DNA of 64,000 nucleotides from Qipengyuania vulgaris. Lineage in GTDB: Bacteria > Pseudomonadota > Alphaproteobacteria > Sphingomonadales > Sphingomonadaceae. Position numbers and translations under genes: made by a program. The notes below the pieces were generated by a model. The model saw only the letters and a program-made list of their open reading frames with translations, searched no databases and had not been told where the DNA came from. The first letter of the stretch is position 1. Each line of letters opens with the position of its first letter. The stretch is from contig CCSI01000004.1 of NCBI GenBank assembly GCA_000756795.1, forward strand, positions 186,001 through 250,000, in the 5' to 3' direction. Positions 16,228 through 25,240 of this stretch are shown piece by piece.

Positions 16228-18486
16228 ATGATTGACCGCTCCCTTACCTTGAAGCTCCTCTCCGCCAGCACGCTGGCGCTCGCCTTCGCGCAGCCCGCGC
16301 TGGCACAGGACACCATCGACAGCTCCGACAGCGAAGCCACCGGCGCCGAACAGGCCGACAATGGCGCGCTCGACGTCATCGTCGTGACTGCCAACCGCCG
16401 CGAGGAAAACCTGCAGGACGTCGCTGTTTCGGCCGCGACCATCTCGGCCGACAGCGCCAAGACCATCTTCGACGCCGGTGCCGACGTCACCGCGCTCGCC
16501 GCGCGCGTCCCCGGCCTCTTCGTCGAAAGCTCCAACGGCCGTGCGGCCCCGCGTTTCTACATCCGCGGTCTCGGCAACACCGATTTCGACCTGGCTGCCT
16601 CGCAGCCCGTCTCGGTCGTGCATGACGAAGTCGTCCTTGAAAACGTTACCCTCAAGAGCTTCCCCATCTTCGACGTGGAACGCATCGAAGTCCTGCGCGG
16701 CCCGCAGGGCACGCTGTTCGGCCGCAACACGCCCGCCGGCATCGTGAAGATCGACACCGTGAAGCCGGGCGACGAATTCGCCGTCACCGGCTCGGCCAGC
16801 GTCGGCAGCTTCATGTCTGTAGCGGTCGATGGCGGCGTGACGGTTCCCATCGTCCCCGGTATCGCCTCGGTCCGCCTGTCGGGCCTGTGGCAGCAGCGCG
16901 ATGACTGGGTGGACAATGGCTTCACCGGCGAGGAAGACGTCTATGGCGCCTACAGCGACATCGCCGGCCGCGCCCAGCTGCTCGTCACTCCGACCGATCG
17001 CATCTCGCTGCTCGGCAGCTATTCGGTACGCGACCTCGACGGAACCTCGACGCTGTTCCGCGCGAATATCCTCGGCCCGGGTTCGAACGACCTCAACGAG
17101 AATTACGACCGCGACACGGTTTTCTATGACGCGGGCGCAGGCAACCAGGCCCAGTACAAGGCCGAAATCGCGACCGTGAAGGCCGATTACGATGCGGACT
17201 TCGCCACCTTCACCAGCATCACCAGCTGGGCGAGCAGCGAAGGTTCGAGCCGCGGCGATATCGACGGCGGCAACGTGGTGTTCGGCCCCGGCCCGATCCC
17301 GTTCCCCTCGGATACGCGCGACAGCATCACGCTCGACCAGTTCACGCAGGAAGTGCGCCTTGCCTCCAACAGCGGCGGCACGTTCGAGTGGCAGGTCGGC
17401 GGTTTCTACTTCGACAGCGATTTCGACGTGACCACGGTCGGCTTCGACTTCCCGCCGCCTGTAACCGTCAACCACACCAACGAAAGCTGGGCGGTCTTCG
17501 GCCAGGTCACGAGCCAGGTCACCGACCTGCTCAAGCTGTCCGGCGGCCTGCGCTGGACCGATGACGAGAAGAATTTCAAGGTCACCCAGACCTCGTTCAT
17601 CTCGGGACCGGGTGAGCAGAGCCGCAATGTTAGCGACGAGCGCCTGAGCTGGGACCTCGCGGCTTTCTACGACGTAAGTGCCGATGCCAGCGTCTTCGCC
17701 CGTGTAGCGAGCGGTTTCCGTGCACCGACGATCCAGGGCCGTGACGTTGCCTTCGGCTCGGCTCCGTCGGTCGCGAGTTCGGAAAAGATCATGAGCTATG
17801 AAGCGGGCCTCAAGTCTGAACTGCTCGACCGCAAGGTGCGCTTCAACCTCACCGGTTACTACTACACGATCGATGACCCGCAGTTCTCGGCTGTCGGCGG
17901 CGGGGGCAACCTCGTGCAGCTGGTCAACGCAGACAAGGGCGAAGGCTACGGCTTCGAACTCGACAGCGCGTTCCAGATCACACCGGACTTCCTGGTCACA
18001 GCCGGTGCAAGCTGGAACAACACCGAGATCCAGGACGAAAACCTGCTCGTCGGCGTGTGCCAGCCCTTCCCGGGCGCTCCGGTCCACTGCGCGGTTACCG
18101 ACCCGACCGTCGTGGTCGATGGCGCGACCCGCGCATTTGTCGATGGCAACCCGTTCCCGAACGCTCCGGAATGGATTGCAGATGTGACCGCACGCTATGC
18201 CGTGCCGGTAAGCTCGGACGGTGAAGTCTTCGCCTACACCGACTGGACCTACCAGGGTGCGACGAACTTCTTCCTCTACGAGAGCATGGAGTTCAACGCC
18301 GACAACCAGATCGAAGGCGGCCTTCGTGTGGGCTATGCGCGCTATGACGGCAGCCTCGAGGTGGCCCTTTTCGCTCGCAACATTACCAATGAGGACAATG
18401 TGAAGGGCGGCATCGACTTCAACAACCGTACCGGTTTCGTAAACGACCCGCGCGTGATCGGCCTGTCGGTCCGCTTCCAGCACTAA
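16228..18486 (+). CDS. TonB-dependent outer-membrane receptor
   Basis: A 752-residue receptor. The signal peptide (residues 1-27) ends QPALAQ, a TonB box DVIVVTA follows near residue 50, then the plug (DVTALAARVPGLFV, RFYIRGLGNTDFD, VERIEVLRGPQGTLFGRNTPAG) and the 22-strand barrel. The last residues are VRFQH, so the usual terminal aromatic sits two residues inside. The substrate is unknown; the plug resembles the many sphingomonad receptors for plant or algal compounds and siderophores. It is convergent with the M16 peptidase gene and shares a terminator with it. Confidence 0.93.
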   Translation: MIDRSLTLKLLSASTLALAFAQPALAQDTIDSSDSEATGAEQADNGALDVIVVTANRREENLQDVAVSAATISADSAKTIFDAGADVTALAARVPGLFVESSNGRAAPRFYIRGLGNTDFDLAASQPVSVVHDEVVLENVTLKSFPIFDVERIEVLRGPQGTLFGRNTPAGIVKIDTVKPGDEFAVTGSASVGSFMSVAVDGGVTVPIVPGIASVRLSGLWQQRDDWVDNGFTGEEDVYGAYSDIAGRAQLLVTPTDRISLLGSYSVRDLDGTSTLFRANILGPGSNDLNENYDRDTVFYDAGAGNQAQYKAEIATVKADYDADFATFTSITSWASSEGSSRGDIDGGNVVFGPGPIPFPSDTRDSITLDQFTQEVRLASNSGGTFEWQVGGFYFDSDFDVTTVGFDFPPPVTVNHTNESWAVFGQVTSQVTDLLKLSGGLRWTDDEKNFKVTQTSFISGPGEQSRNVSDERLSWDLAAFYDVSADASVFARVASGFRAPTIQGRDVAFGSAPSVASSEKIMSYEAGLKSELLDRKVRFNLTGYYYTIDDPQFSAVGGGGNLVQLVNADKGEGYGFELDSAFQITPDFLVTAGASWNNTEIQDENLLVGVCQPFPGAPVHCAVTDPTVVVDGATRAFVDGNPFPNAPEWIADVTARYAVPVSSDGEVFAYTDWTYQGATNFFLYESMEFNADNQIEGGLRVGYARYDGSLEVALFARNITNEDNVKGGIDFNNRTGFVNDPRVIGLSVRFQH

Positions 18487-18508
18487 GCGGCAAGGTCTCC
18501 GGACAAAC

Positions 18509-18545
18509 AAAAGGGCCGGGAGGGGATACCCTTCCGGCCCTTTTT
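18509..18545. terminator. intrinsic terminator between TonB receptor and M16 peptidase genes
   Basis: AAGGGCCGG (18511-18519) pairs with CCGGCCCTT (18534-18542), flanked by A-rich sequence on the left and TTTTT on the right, so it can stop both convergent genes. Confidence 0.85.
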
Positions 18546-18561
18546 CCTTGCTTGGCCCCGA

Positions 18562-21441
18562 TTACTCGGCGTCAGGCGCGAGGCTCTCGTGGACGATGCT
18601 GATGCGCAGCATGTCGTCCTCGGTCAGGTAACGCGCGGCCGCTGCCTGCAGCATTTCGGGCGTCACATTCTTAATCCGCTGCTCGTAGGTGCGATAGCGG
18701 TCGAGACGGTCGGCCCCGAGCTGCGCTTCGCCGAGCATGCCCAGCCAATAGCCGTTCTGCGTGCGCTGCTGGGTGAGGTTTTCCAGCATCGGCTTGCGTG
18801 CGCGGTCGAGCAGGTCGGCATCGACCGGCGCATCGCGCAAATCCTTCGCGATTTGCGAGATGGTGGCGAAGACGCGATCGGCATCTTCGGGTGCCACAAC
18901 GACAGAGGTCGAGAAGGTGCCGTAGCCGTCATAGATATCCGACATGCCCGAGCCAGCGCCCGGCGAATAGGAAGCGCCCAGTTTCTCGCGGATTTCCTCG
19001 AGCAGTTGGAGGCGCATCACGCCGGCGAGGAGGCGCATGGTCGCCTCTTCCTGCGCGTCGTCATCGTCGGTGGTCGGCCAATAGGCCAGAGCCAGCGCCT
19101 GGTCGGGCGCGCCTGCGTGGGTCAGCGTCACCGGCTTGCGGCGCGAGGTGAAGCTCGCCTGCCGTGCAGCGGTGAAGGGCTGCAGGGAAGTCGCACGCTC
19201 GGGCAGGGCCCCGAAGGTGCTGGCGACGGCAGCGATAACCTCGTCCTCGTCGATTTCCCCGACCACGGCTATTTCGATGGGGGCAGAGGCGAACTGTTCG
19301 GCCACCAGTGCGCGGGCCTGTTCCAGCGTCACCGCTTCGAGCTGTTCCTGCGTCGGGATGCCGAAGCGCGGGTTGTTGTCCGAGATCAGCTTTGCCAGCT
19401 TGAACTGTGCAACTGCCTGCGGTGTCGCATCGGCCTGCGCCAGGAAGGGCGGGAGGATCGAGAGCCAGCGCGTCAGCGCTTCTTCGCGGAAGCCAGGATC
19501 GGTAAGGTAAGCCGATGTCAGCTGCATCTGCAGCCCGAGGTCGTCCATCGTCGTGCTGCCCGCAACGCGGAACTGGTCGGTGGAGACCGAAATACCGTTC
19601 GAGACATTGCGGCCCGCCATGATGCGGCGCAATTCGTCATAGCTGTGCTTGCCGAGCCCGCCGCTAGCGAGCGCCGAGGACACGAACGTGCCGGTCGCGA
19701 CAGCATCATCGGGCAATGACAGCATGCCGCTGCCGATACGGACCGAGTAGCGCAACTTGCCTTCTTCGAAATCGGTCGGCTTCAGGTTCAGCATAACGCC
19801 GTTGGCAAACCGGATCTGGCGGAAGCCAAGGTCCTCGACCATCGTGTCCGACACCACTTCACCCGGCGTGCCGAAATCGGTGTAACCGAAGCTGGCGACC
19901 TCGACCGCGGCGGGGGCTTCGACTGGCGTCGCCTGCGACGCTGCGAGTGCCGCCAGGATGGCCTCCTCGCCGCCCTCGATGGCTTCCTTGGTGCTGACAT
20001 GGACCAGCGCGGGCGAGAGAGCATAATCCTCGCGGAAGACCGCGTGCACCATTTCGGGTGTGACGGTTTCGGCAAAGGCCTGCCACATGTCGTAACTCGT
20101 CTGCGGCGTTGTGAAGAGGAGGCCGGTCTTGGCCGTGCCGAGGATACCGCCCGCAAGTCCCGCGCTCTGGCGCGTGTTCTGCTGCTCGGCGCTGTTACGG
20201 AAACTGCGCGTGAAATTGGCGACCTGTTCGGCCAGTTCTGCCTCGGTAAAGCCATGCTCGATGGCACGGCGCCATTCCTGTTCGCCGATGGCCAGCGCCT
20301 GCTGCCATTCGCCTTCCTTGGCTTGCACGGTGACCGACGACTGGTCGACTAGGCGGAAGAAGTCGCCGCCCGAAAGGCCACCGGAAAGGATCGGCGCATC
20401 GGGCGCGTTGCGGATTTGCTCGAACCGGCGGTTGACCATCGCGCGGCCAAGCGAGGACAGCATCGCGCGTCGGAACTCGGCCACGGTGCTGACCGGCTCG
20501 CTATAGGGCGCATACCGCTGGATGACGACGAGATAGGGGACATCTGGATCGACGAAGTTGGCGCCTGCCGGACCGCGGTCCAGGTCAACCGTGCCGCCGT
20601 CGACGTAATCGATGGCCTCGGCGGGCTTCTGCCAGTCCCCGAACACATCGCGCACCTTGGCTTCGACTTCGGCCACATCGACATCGCCGACGATGACCAG
20701 CGCCGCATTGTCGGGACGGTAGTAGCGCGCATAGAGGTCGCGCAGCCGCTCTGCCGGGGCCGCATCGATGTTCTCGACCGTGCCGTCCGCGCGGAAACGG
20801 GCGGCATAGCGCGTATCCGGCGCAGCGAACTTGAAGAAATGCTTGAAGCGGCGGATCTGGAAGTTGTTGCGGGTGCGGGTTTCGGACTGGATAACCCCGC
20901 GCTCGCGGTCGACCGCATCGGCGGCAATGGTCAGCTCGCTCGCCGTTTCGCGCATCAGCATCAGCGCGGTGTCGAACAGCGCGCCATCGTTGCGCGGCAG
21001 GTCGAGCTTGTAGATCGTATCCTCGAACCCGGTCGAGGCATTCGTATCGGCGCCGAAGGCCAGGCCTTCGCGCTCGAGCAGCTTGATCATCTCGCCTTCG
21101 GGGATGTTGGTCGAGCCGTTGAAGGCCATGTGTTCGATGAAGTGGGCGAGACCAAGTTCGTCGTCTTCCTCGTCGACCCAGCCCACATCGAAGCCGAAGC
21201 GCAGCACCACGCCGTTTTCGGGGCGCTCGTTGTGCATGATGGCGTAGCGAAGTCCATTGTCAAGCACGCCGTAGGTGACGTTCGCATCGGGCGCGATGTC
21301 ATAGATGGCATTGCCCCAGGCCGTCTCGGCCGTCTGCGGCGTTGCGGCGACTTCAGCCTCGACTTGCTGTGCGGCCAGCGGAGCGGCCATGGCGATGAGC
21401 GGCAGCGCGGCCAATACGCGCGTGAAATTGCGGATTTTCAT
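18562..21441 (-). CDS. secreted M16 family zinc metallopeptidase (two-module)
   Basis: A 959-residue pitrilysin-type peptidase. The signal peptide MKIRNFTRVLAALPLIAMAA ends near PLAAQ. The zinc motif HFIEH (inverted HxxEH, His100, Glu103, His104) lies in the first module, with the distal Glu expected about 75 residues later. The second half repeats the M16 fold without the motif, as in single-chain pitrilysins. It should be periplasmic or outer-membrane facing and degrade peptides. The ATG at 21441 is chosen because it gives the signal peptide; the frame continues to 21519 without support. It diverges from the lipid kinase gene, and a G run lies between them. Confidence 0.92.
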   Translation of the reverse strand: MKIRNFTRVLAALPLIAMAAPLAAQQVEAEVAATPQTAETAWGNAIYDIAPDANVTYGVLDNGLRYAIMHNERPENGVVLRFGFDVGWVDEEDDELGLAHFIEHMAFNGSTNIPEGEMIKLLEREGLAFGADTNASTGFEDTIYKLDLPRNDGALFDTALMLMRETASELTIAADAVDRERGVIQSETRTRNNFQIRRFKHFFKFAAPDTRYAARFRADGTVENIDAAPAERLRDLYARYYRPDNAALVIVGDVDVAEVEAKVRDVFGDWQKPAEAIDYVDGGTVDLDRGPAGANFVDPDVPYLVVIQRYAPYSEPVSTVAEFRRAMLSSLGRAMVNRRFEQIRNAPDAPILSGGLSGGDFFRLVDQSSVTVQAKEGEWQQALAIGEQEWRRAIEHGFTEAELAEQVANFTRSFRNSAEQQNTRQSAGLAGGILGTAKTGLLFTTPQTSYDMWQAFAETVTPEMVHAVFREDYALSPALVHVSTKEAIEGGEEAILAALAASQATPVEAPAAVEVASFGYTDFGTPGEVVSDTMVEDLGFRQIRFANGVMLNLKPTDFEEGKLRYSVRIGSGMLSLPDDAVATGTFVSSALASGGLGKHSYDELRRIMAGRNVSNGISVSTDQFRVAGSTTMDDLGLQMQLTSAYLTDPGFREEALTRWLSILPPFLAQADATPQAVAQFKLAKLISDNNPRFGIPTQEQLEAVTLEQARALVAEQFASAPIEIAVVGEIDEDEVIAAVASTFGALPERATSLQPFTAARQASFTSRRKPVTLTHAGAPDQALALAYWPTTDDDDAQEEATMRLLAGVMRLQLLEEIREKLGASYSPGAGSGMSDIYDGYGTFSTSVVVAPEDADRVFATISQIAKDLRDAPVDADLLDRARKPMLENLTQQRTQNGYWLGMLGEAQLGADRLDRYRTYEQRIKNVTPEMLQAAAARYLTEDDMLRISIVHESLAPDAE

Positions 21442-21608
21442 GGAAAAAGCGTCCCTCTGTCGCCGCGGGAATCGCGGCAGTCCCGGCTCGAACCCTACAA
21501 AAAGGGGGGGGTGGGGCAAGGTGAGCGGCGCTCCAATCTACCAAACGCCAGTCCGCGCCGACGAATTGCCAGTTCTTTTTTGCGGCCAGCCAGCTACAGG
21601 GAGGGGCG

Positions 21609-22490
21609 ATGACTGCGCTCGACCTCGTCTATAATCCCGTTTCAGGCAGTTTTTCTGCAGCTCATCTGGAGAAGCTCGTAGCAGCGCTGGAAGCGCAGGG
21701 CTTTGCAGTCACGCCCATGCCGACAACCGCCGATGGCGCCGAACTGTCCGGAACCGCCGACATCATCTGCGTGCATGGCGGGGATGGTACCTTGCGTGAT
21801 GTCGTGCGTGCGCTCGGCGACAAGGCAGGAGATTTCCCGCTGTGTGTCGCGCCTTCTGGCACCATCAACCTCGTTGCCCGGGAACTGGGCTATTCGCGCA
21901 AACCCCGCAGCTTCGCGCGCGAACTTTCAGAAGCTTGGCAGCGCGGGGAGAAAAGCTGGGTCTCGGCACCGCTTTACCGGCTGGGCGAGATGCCGATTGT
22001 ATCCTGCCTCTCCATCGGTCCCGACAGCCACGCAGTCGCGCGCGTATCGACCAAGCTCAAGAAGCGCATCGGGCGCTACGCCTATGTCGCGGCGATGATG
22101 CAGCAGATGCGCGAATGGCCGCGTGCGCCGATGAATGTGCGCGGCGTCACCAGCGATGGGAAGGAATTCGCCGAGGAGGCTGAGGCGGTTATCGTGTCCA
22201 ATGCCGCGCTTTACGCCGGCCCGTTCCGATTGAGCCCCGAGGCCGCGCTGCATGCGGATTCGGTCGAACTCATCTCCGTGCGCGAGGGCACGCGCCTACG
22301 CATAACATTGCTCAGCGTTGCCGCAATGCTCGGTCTGCCGGTCCAGCGATTTGCCAAGGCGCGCGTTCGCAGTTGCCGCCGCATCGAATTCGACCGCTGC
22401 GTGACACCGGTACAGGTCGATGGCGACCACATGCCCGACTGTGCCTACGCCATCGCGCCTGCGGGCCTCAGCCTGCGCTACGTGGTCTGA
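21609..22490 (+). CDS. diacylglycerol/sphingosine kinase family lipid kinase
   Basis: A 293-residue protein with the DAGK catalytic domain: NPVSGSF near the start, then the nucleotide-binding motif CVHGGDGTLRDVV at about residues 56-68 and PSGTINLVARELG. The C-terminal beta-sandwich ends with VQVDGDHMPD. In sphingolipid-containing bacteria some of these are sphingosine or ceramide kinases, but the sequence alone gives only the family. It ends at the base before the purC stop codon, so the two genes abut tail to tail with no spacer. Confidence 0.88.
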   Translation: MTALDLVYNPVSGSFSAAHLEKLVAALEAQGFAVTPMPTTADGAELSGTADIICVHGGDGTLRDVVRALGDKAGDFPLCVAPSGTINLVARELGYSRKPRSFARELSEAWQRGEKSWVSAPLYRLGEMPIVSCLSIGPDSHAVARVSTKLKKRIGRYAYVAAMMQQMREWPRAPMNVRGVTSDGKEFAEEAEAVIVSNAALYAGPFRLSPEAALHADSVELISVREGTRLRITLLSVAAMLGLPVQRFAKARVRSCRRIEFDRCVTPVQVDGDHMPDCAYAIAPAGLSLRYVV

Positions 22491-23297
22491 TTACTTCTTC
22501 GGAGGAGTAATCTTGTTGCGCAACCGGCTGCGGTGTGCGCTCATGTCGAGCACTTCACCCGGGCCATCATCACTGTTCTGCAACAGGCCGAGACGGCGCG
22601 CGACTTCCTGGTAGGCTTCGCTCTCGCCGCCGAGGTCGCGGCGGAAGCGGTCCTTGTCGAGCTTCTCGCCCGTGTTGATGTCCCACAGGCGGCAGCCGTC
22701 GGGGCTGATTTCGTCGGCGAGGATGGTGCGGCTGTAATCGCCGTCCCAGATTCGGCCGAACTCCAGCTTGAAATCGACGAGGCGGATATCGATGGCGGCG
22801 AACATCCCCGACAGGAAGTCGTTGATGCGCACGGCCATGCTCGACATGTCCTGCATCTCTTCATGGCTGCACCAGTTGAAGCAGGCGATTTCCTCTTCGG
22901 AGACCTTGGGGTCGCCCAGAGCATCATCCTTGAGGCAGTATTCGATGAGCGTGTGCGGCAGGACCTCGCCTTCCTCGATGCCGAGGCGCTTCGACAGCGA
23001 GCCCGCGGCGACGTTGCGCACGACGACTTCGAGAGGGATGATTTCGACCTGGCGAACCAGCTGTTCGCGCATGTTCAACCGGCGGATGAAATGCGTCGGG
23101 ATGCCGATGTGCGAGAGGCGCGTGAAGACATATTCGCTGATGCGGTTGTTGATCACGCCCTTGCCGTTGATCGTGCCCTTCTTCTCGGCGTTGAAGGCGG
23201 TCGCATCATCCTTGAAATACTGGATGATGGTACCCGGTTCGGGGCCTTCGTAGAGGATCTTGGCCTTGCCTTCGTAGATCTGGCGGCGACGTGCCAT
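22491..23297 (-). CDS. purC: phosphoribosylaminoimidazole-succinocarboxamide synthase
   Basis: A 268-residue SAICAR synthetase, the step joining aspartate to CAIR in purine synthesis. The N-terminus [18 protein letters not shown], the ATP-binding part and the [16 protein letters not shown] pattern (here [13 protein letters not shown]) and [14 protein letters not shown] are family signatures. ATG 23297 is chosen from the family start. It lies about 6.5 kb upstream of purS-purQ on the same strand, separated by three unrelated genes. Confidence 0.96.
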   Translation of the reverse strand: MARRRQIYEGKAKILYEGPEPGTIIQYFKDDATAFNAEKKGTINGKGVINNRISEYVFTRLSHIGIPTHFIRRLNMREQLVRQVEIIPLEVVVRNVAAGSLSKRLGIEEGEVLPHTLIEYCLKDDALGDPKVSEEEIACFNWCSHEEMQDMSSMAVRINDFLSGMFAAIDIRLVDFKLEFGRIWDGDYSRTILADEISPDGCRLWDINTGEKLDKDRFRRDLGGESEAYQEVARRLGLLQNSDDGPGEVLDMSAHRSRLRNKITPPKK

Positions 23298-23523
23298 GCG
23301 CAGCGTTCCCTTCACGCTAAAAACTTGCGCCCCGGCAGGTGGAATCGGGTGAGGATTCGCAACGTCCGGGGCGATTGGCTGGCGCTTACCGGAAGGCAGG
23401 GGTGAAAGCAATTGTGCTGCCCTTCCGGCTGAACAGGGGCGTGTAGGACAATTTCTGCTTTCCTACCGCGATTTCGGCTCAATATTTCGCTCGCTCCGTG
23501 AAGGAATCAACAGGAGCAAGCAC

Positions 23524-25203
23524 TTGACCAGTATAGCCACACGCGCCGCCGCCATCGGGCATGATTTCAGCGGCAGCGAGATTATCGAAACCGCCGGATA
23601 TGCCGACAAGGGCGATGGCGGCGAGGGGACTTATTACCTCATCGACCCCGCCACTTATACGAGCGCGCCTGCCGATGCGGGCCCAGGCACGATCGAATGC
23701 GCCAACGGCTGGTATCGGCTTATGGGCGAGGCGCTCTTCATCGAGCAATTCGGTGCAAAGAGCAGCGGCCCGGACCAGGCCGCGCTCGACGGCAGTTCGG
23801 GCTTCGACAATGCGCAGGCCATCAACGCCGCGCTGGCCTTCGCCACCGCGAACGGGGCGCACCGGGTTGGTGCGCGCAGCGAGACGCGCTTCGGCGTGGG
23901 CTCGAAAATCACCATCGCCGACAAGCGCATCACCTTCGGCAACGGCACATCGCCGCTCAGTCTCGACCTCGTCGCGCTTGCCGCTAATGATTTCGCTACA
24001 GGAGAGGGAATTGTCGAGGTCATTGCCAACCGCGCCTCGCTCGACGGGTTCAGCCTGACCATCCCGACCTCGGTCTGCGACCCGGTCGCCGGCACCGGCA
24101 CGCAGGTCTCGGGCCTGAAGACGGTGGGCGAGGGCAAGCTCATCTACCACAACCGGATCTGGAACGTGGAAGTAGCAGGCGGGCATAAGGCCTTCGACCT
24201 CGCAGGGCTGGAAGGCGATATCCGCAAGACCCGCGCCAAGGGCCCCTACGCCTATGGTTATCACGTCACGGGCAGCGACAACGAGTTCTCGCCCAGCTGC
24301 ACGGCGGCGGATGGGGATATCGGATTCTATTCCGATGCCGGCGCGGAAGGCGCGATGCATTGCGTGCGCAACCGCATCAATTTCCATTTCGACAGCGGGC
24401 TGCCCAATCGCTTGTTCTGCTTCGACGACACGCCGCTCGAGATCGGCATCTGGTGCCAGAACGTGCGCGGGGCGCACTTCCTGACCTATCACGGCAAGGT
24501 CGGTCAGCATGCCAATGCTGCCGCCGAGGCGCATTACATCAAGCTGGAGCGCTGCCGCCACTGCACCTTCGAGAATGTCGCGACCTACCGCGCGCAGGAT
24601 GTCGCCACGCTGGCGGTTTCCGCTCCGGCCTATTTCCTCGATGTACCCGCCTCGTGGAACGGCGATCCGTGGTCGAGCGTGCGCAACCGCTTCCTCGGCT
24701 ACCAGCTTGAGGGCGTGGACCTCGCCAAGGATGCTGCGACATTCGAGCGGGTGGCGCATAATACCTTCCTCGGCTGCGAGGGTGATGCTGTGTCGCGCCT
24801 TGCCGGGGACAATCACCAGCTCACCGGCATGGGCGAGGTGCTGGCGGCTGGCGGCACGGCGAGCTTCACCCGCTATCTCACCCGGCGTCCGGGCGGCGAT
24901 TACCCCCAAGTCCTGCGCGTACTCGGCCGCGCCATCGTGTCGCGTAGCGAGGCGGAGGACGTGCTGCTCGACATTTCGCTGCGCGTGCCGATCCTCGATG
25001 CGGTATCGACCAGTTTCGCAGGCGCGGCCAAGGTCACCGAGCGCGAGAAGACCGGCAGCGGCAATTACTCGGTGAGCATTGCCAATGTCAGCTACAAGGT
25101 CGCCGACAACAGCATCAGCTTCGACCTCACTGGCCCGGCGAATTTCGCCAGCAAATGCGAAGTCGTGCTGACCGATGTCCTGTGCGACAACGGCGGGTTC
25201 TGA
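23524..25203 (+). CDS. tailspike-like right-handed beta-helix protein, orphan
   Basis: A 559-residue protein of unknown role. The N-terminal GYADKGDGGEGTYYLID and EQFGAKSSGPDQAALDGSSG are typical of the region that leads into phage tailspike or pectate-lyase-like beta-helices. The middle (residues about 130-400) has short repeating beta patterns rich in N, G and hydrophobics (NRIWNVEVAGGHKAF, ENVATYRAQDVATL). A smaller beta domain closes the protein. No signal peptide is seen. The start is TTG at 23524, preceded at good spacing by AGGAG. No capsid, tail or lysis gene flanks it. It may be a polysaccharide-binding or -degrading protein left from or borrowed from a phage. Confidence 0.6.
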   Translation: MTSIATRAAAIGHDFSGSEIIETAGYADKGDGGEGTYYLIDPATYTSAPADAGPGTIECANGWYRLMGEALFIEQFGAKSSGPDQAALDGSSGFDNAQAINAALAFATANGAHRVGARSETRFGVGSKITIADKRITFGNGTSPLSLDLVALAANDFATGEGIVEVIANRASLDGFSLTIPTSVCDPVAGTGTQVSGLKTVGEGKLIYHNRIWNVEVAGGHKAFDLAGLEGDIRKTRAKGPYAYGYHVTGSDNEFSPSCTAADGDIGFYSDAGAEGAMHCVRNRINFHFDSGLPNRLFCFDDTPLEIGIWCQNVRGAHFLTYHGKVGQHANAAAEAHYIKLERCRHCTFENVATYRAQDVATLAVSAPAYFLDVPASWNGDPWSSVRNRFLGYQLEGVDLAKDAATFERVAHNTFLGCEGDAVSRLAGDNHQLTGMGEVLAAGGTASFTRYLTRRPGGDYPQVLRVLGRAIVSRSEAEDVLLDISLRVPILDAVSTSFAGAAKVTEREKTGSGNYSVSIANVSYKVADNSISFDLTGPANFASKCEVVLTDVLCDNGGF

Positions 25204-25240
25204 ACCGGCTACGCGGGGGAGGGGGGCGCTCCTCCTCCGG

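Noticed and set aside
16153-18510. A 785-codon open frame opposite the first TonB receptor
   Set aside because: The plus-strand frame has a signal peptide, TonB box and plug motifs; the antisense frame has none and is rich in His, Arg and Glu as shadows often are.
23524-25203. Prophage around the tailspike-like gene
   Set aside because: Neighbours are purC and an antiporter; no integrase, capsid, portal, tail or lysis gene was seen.
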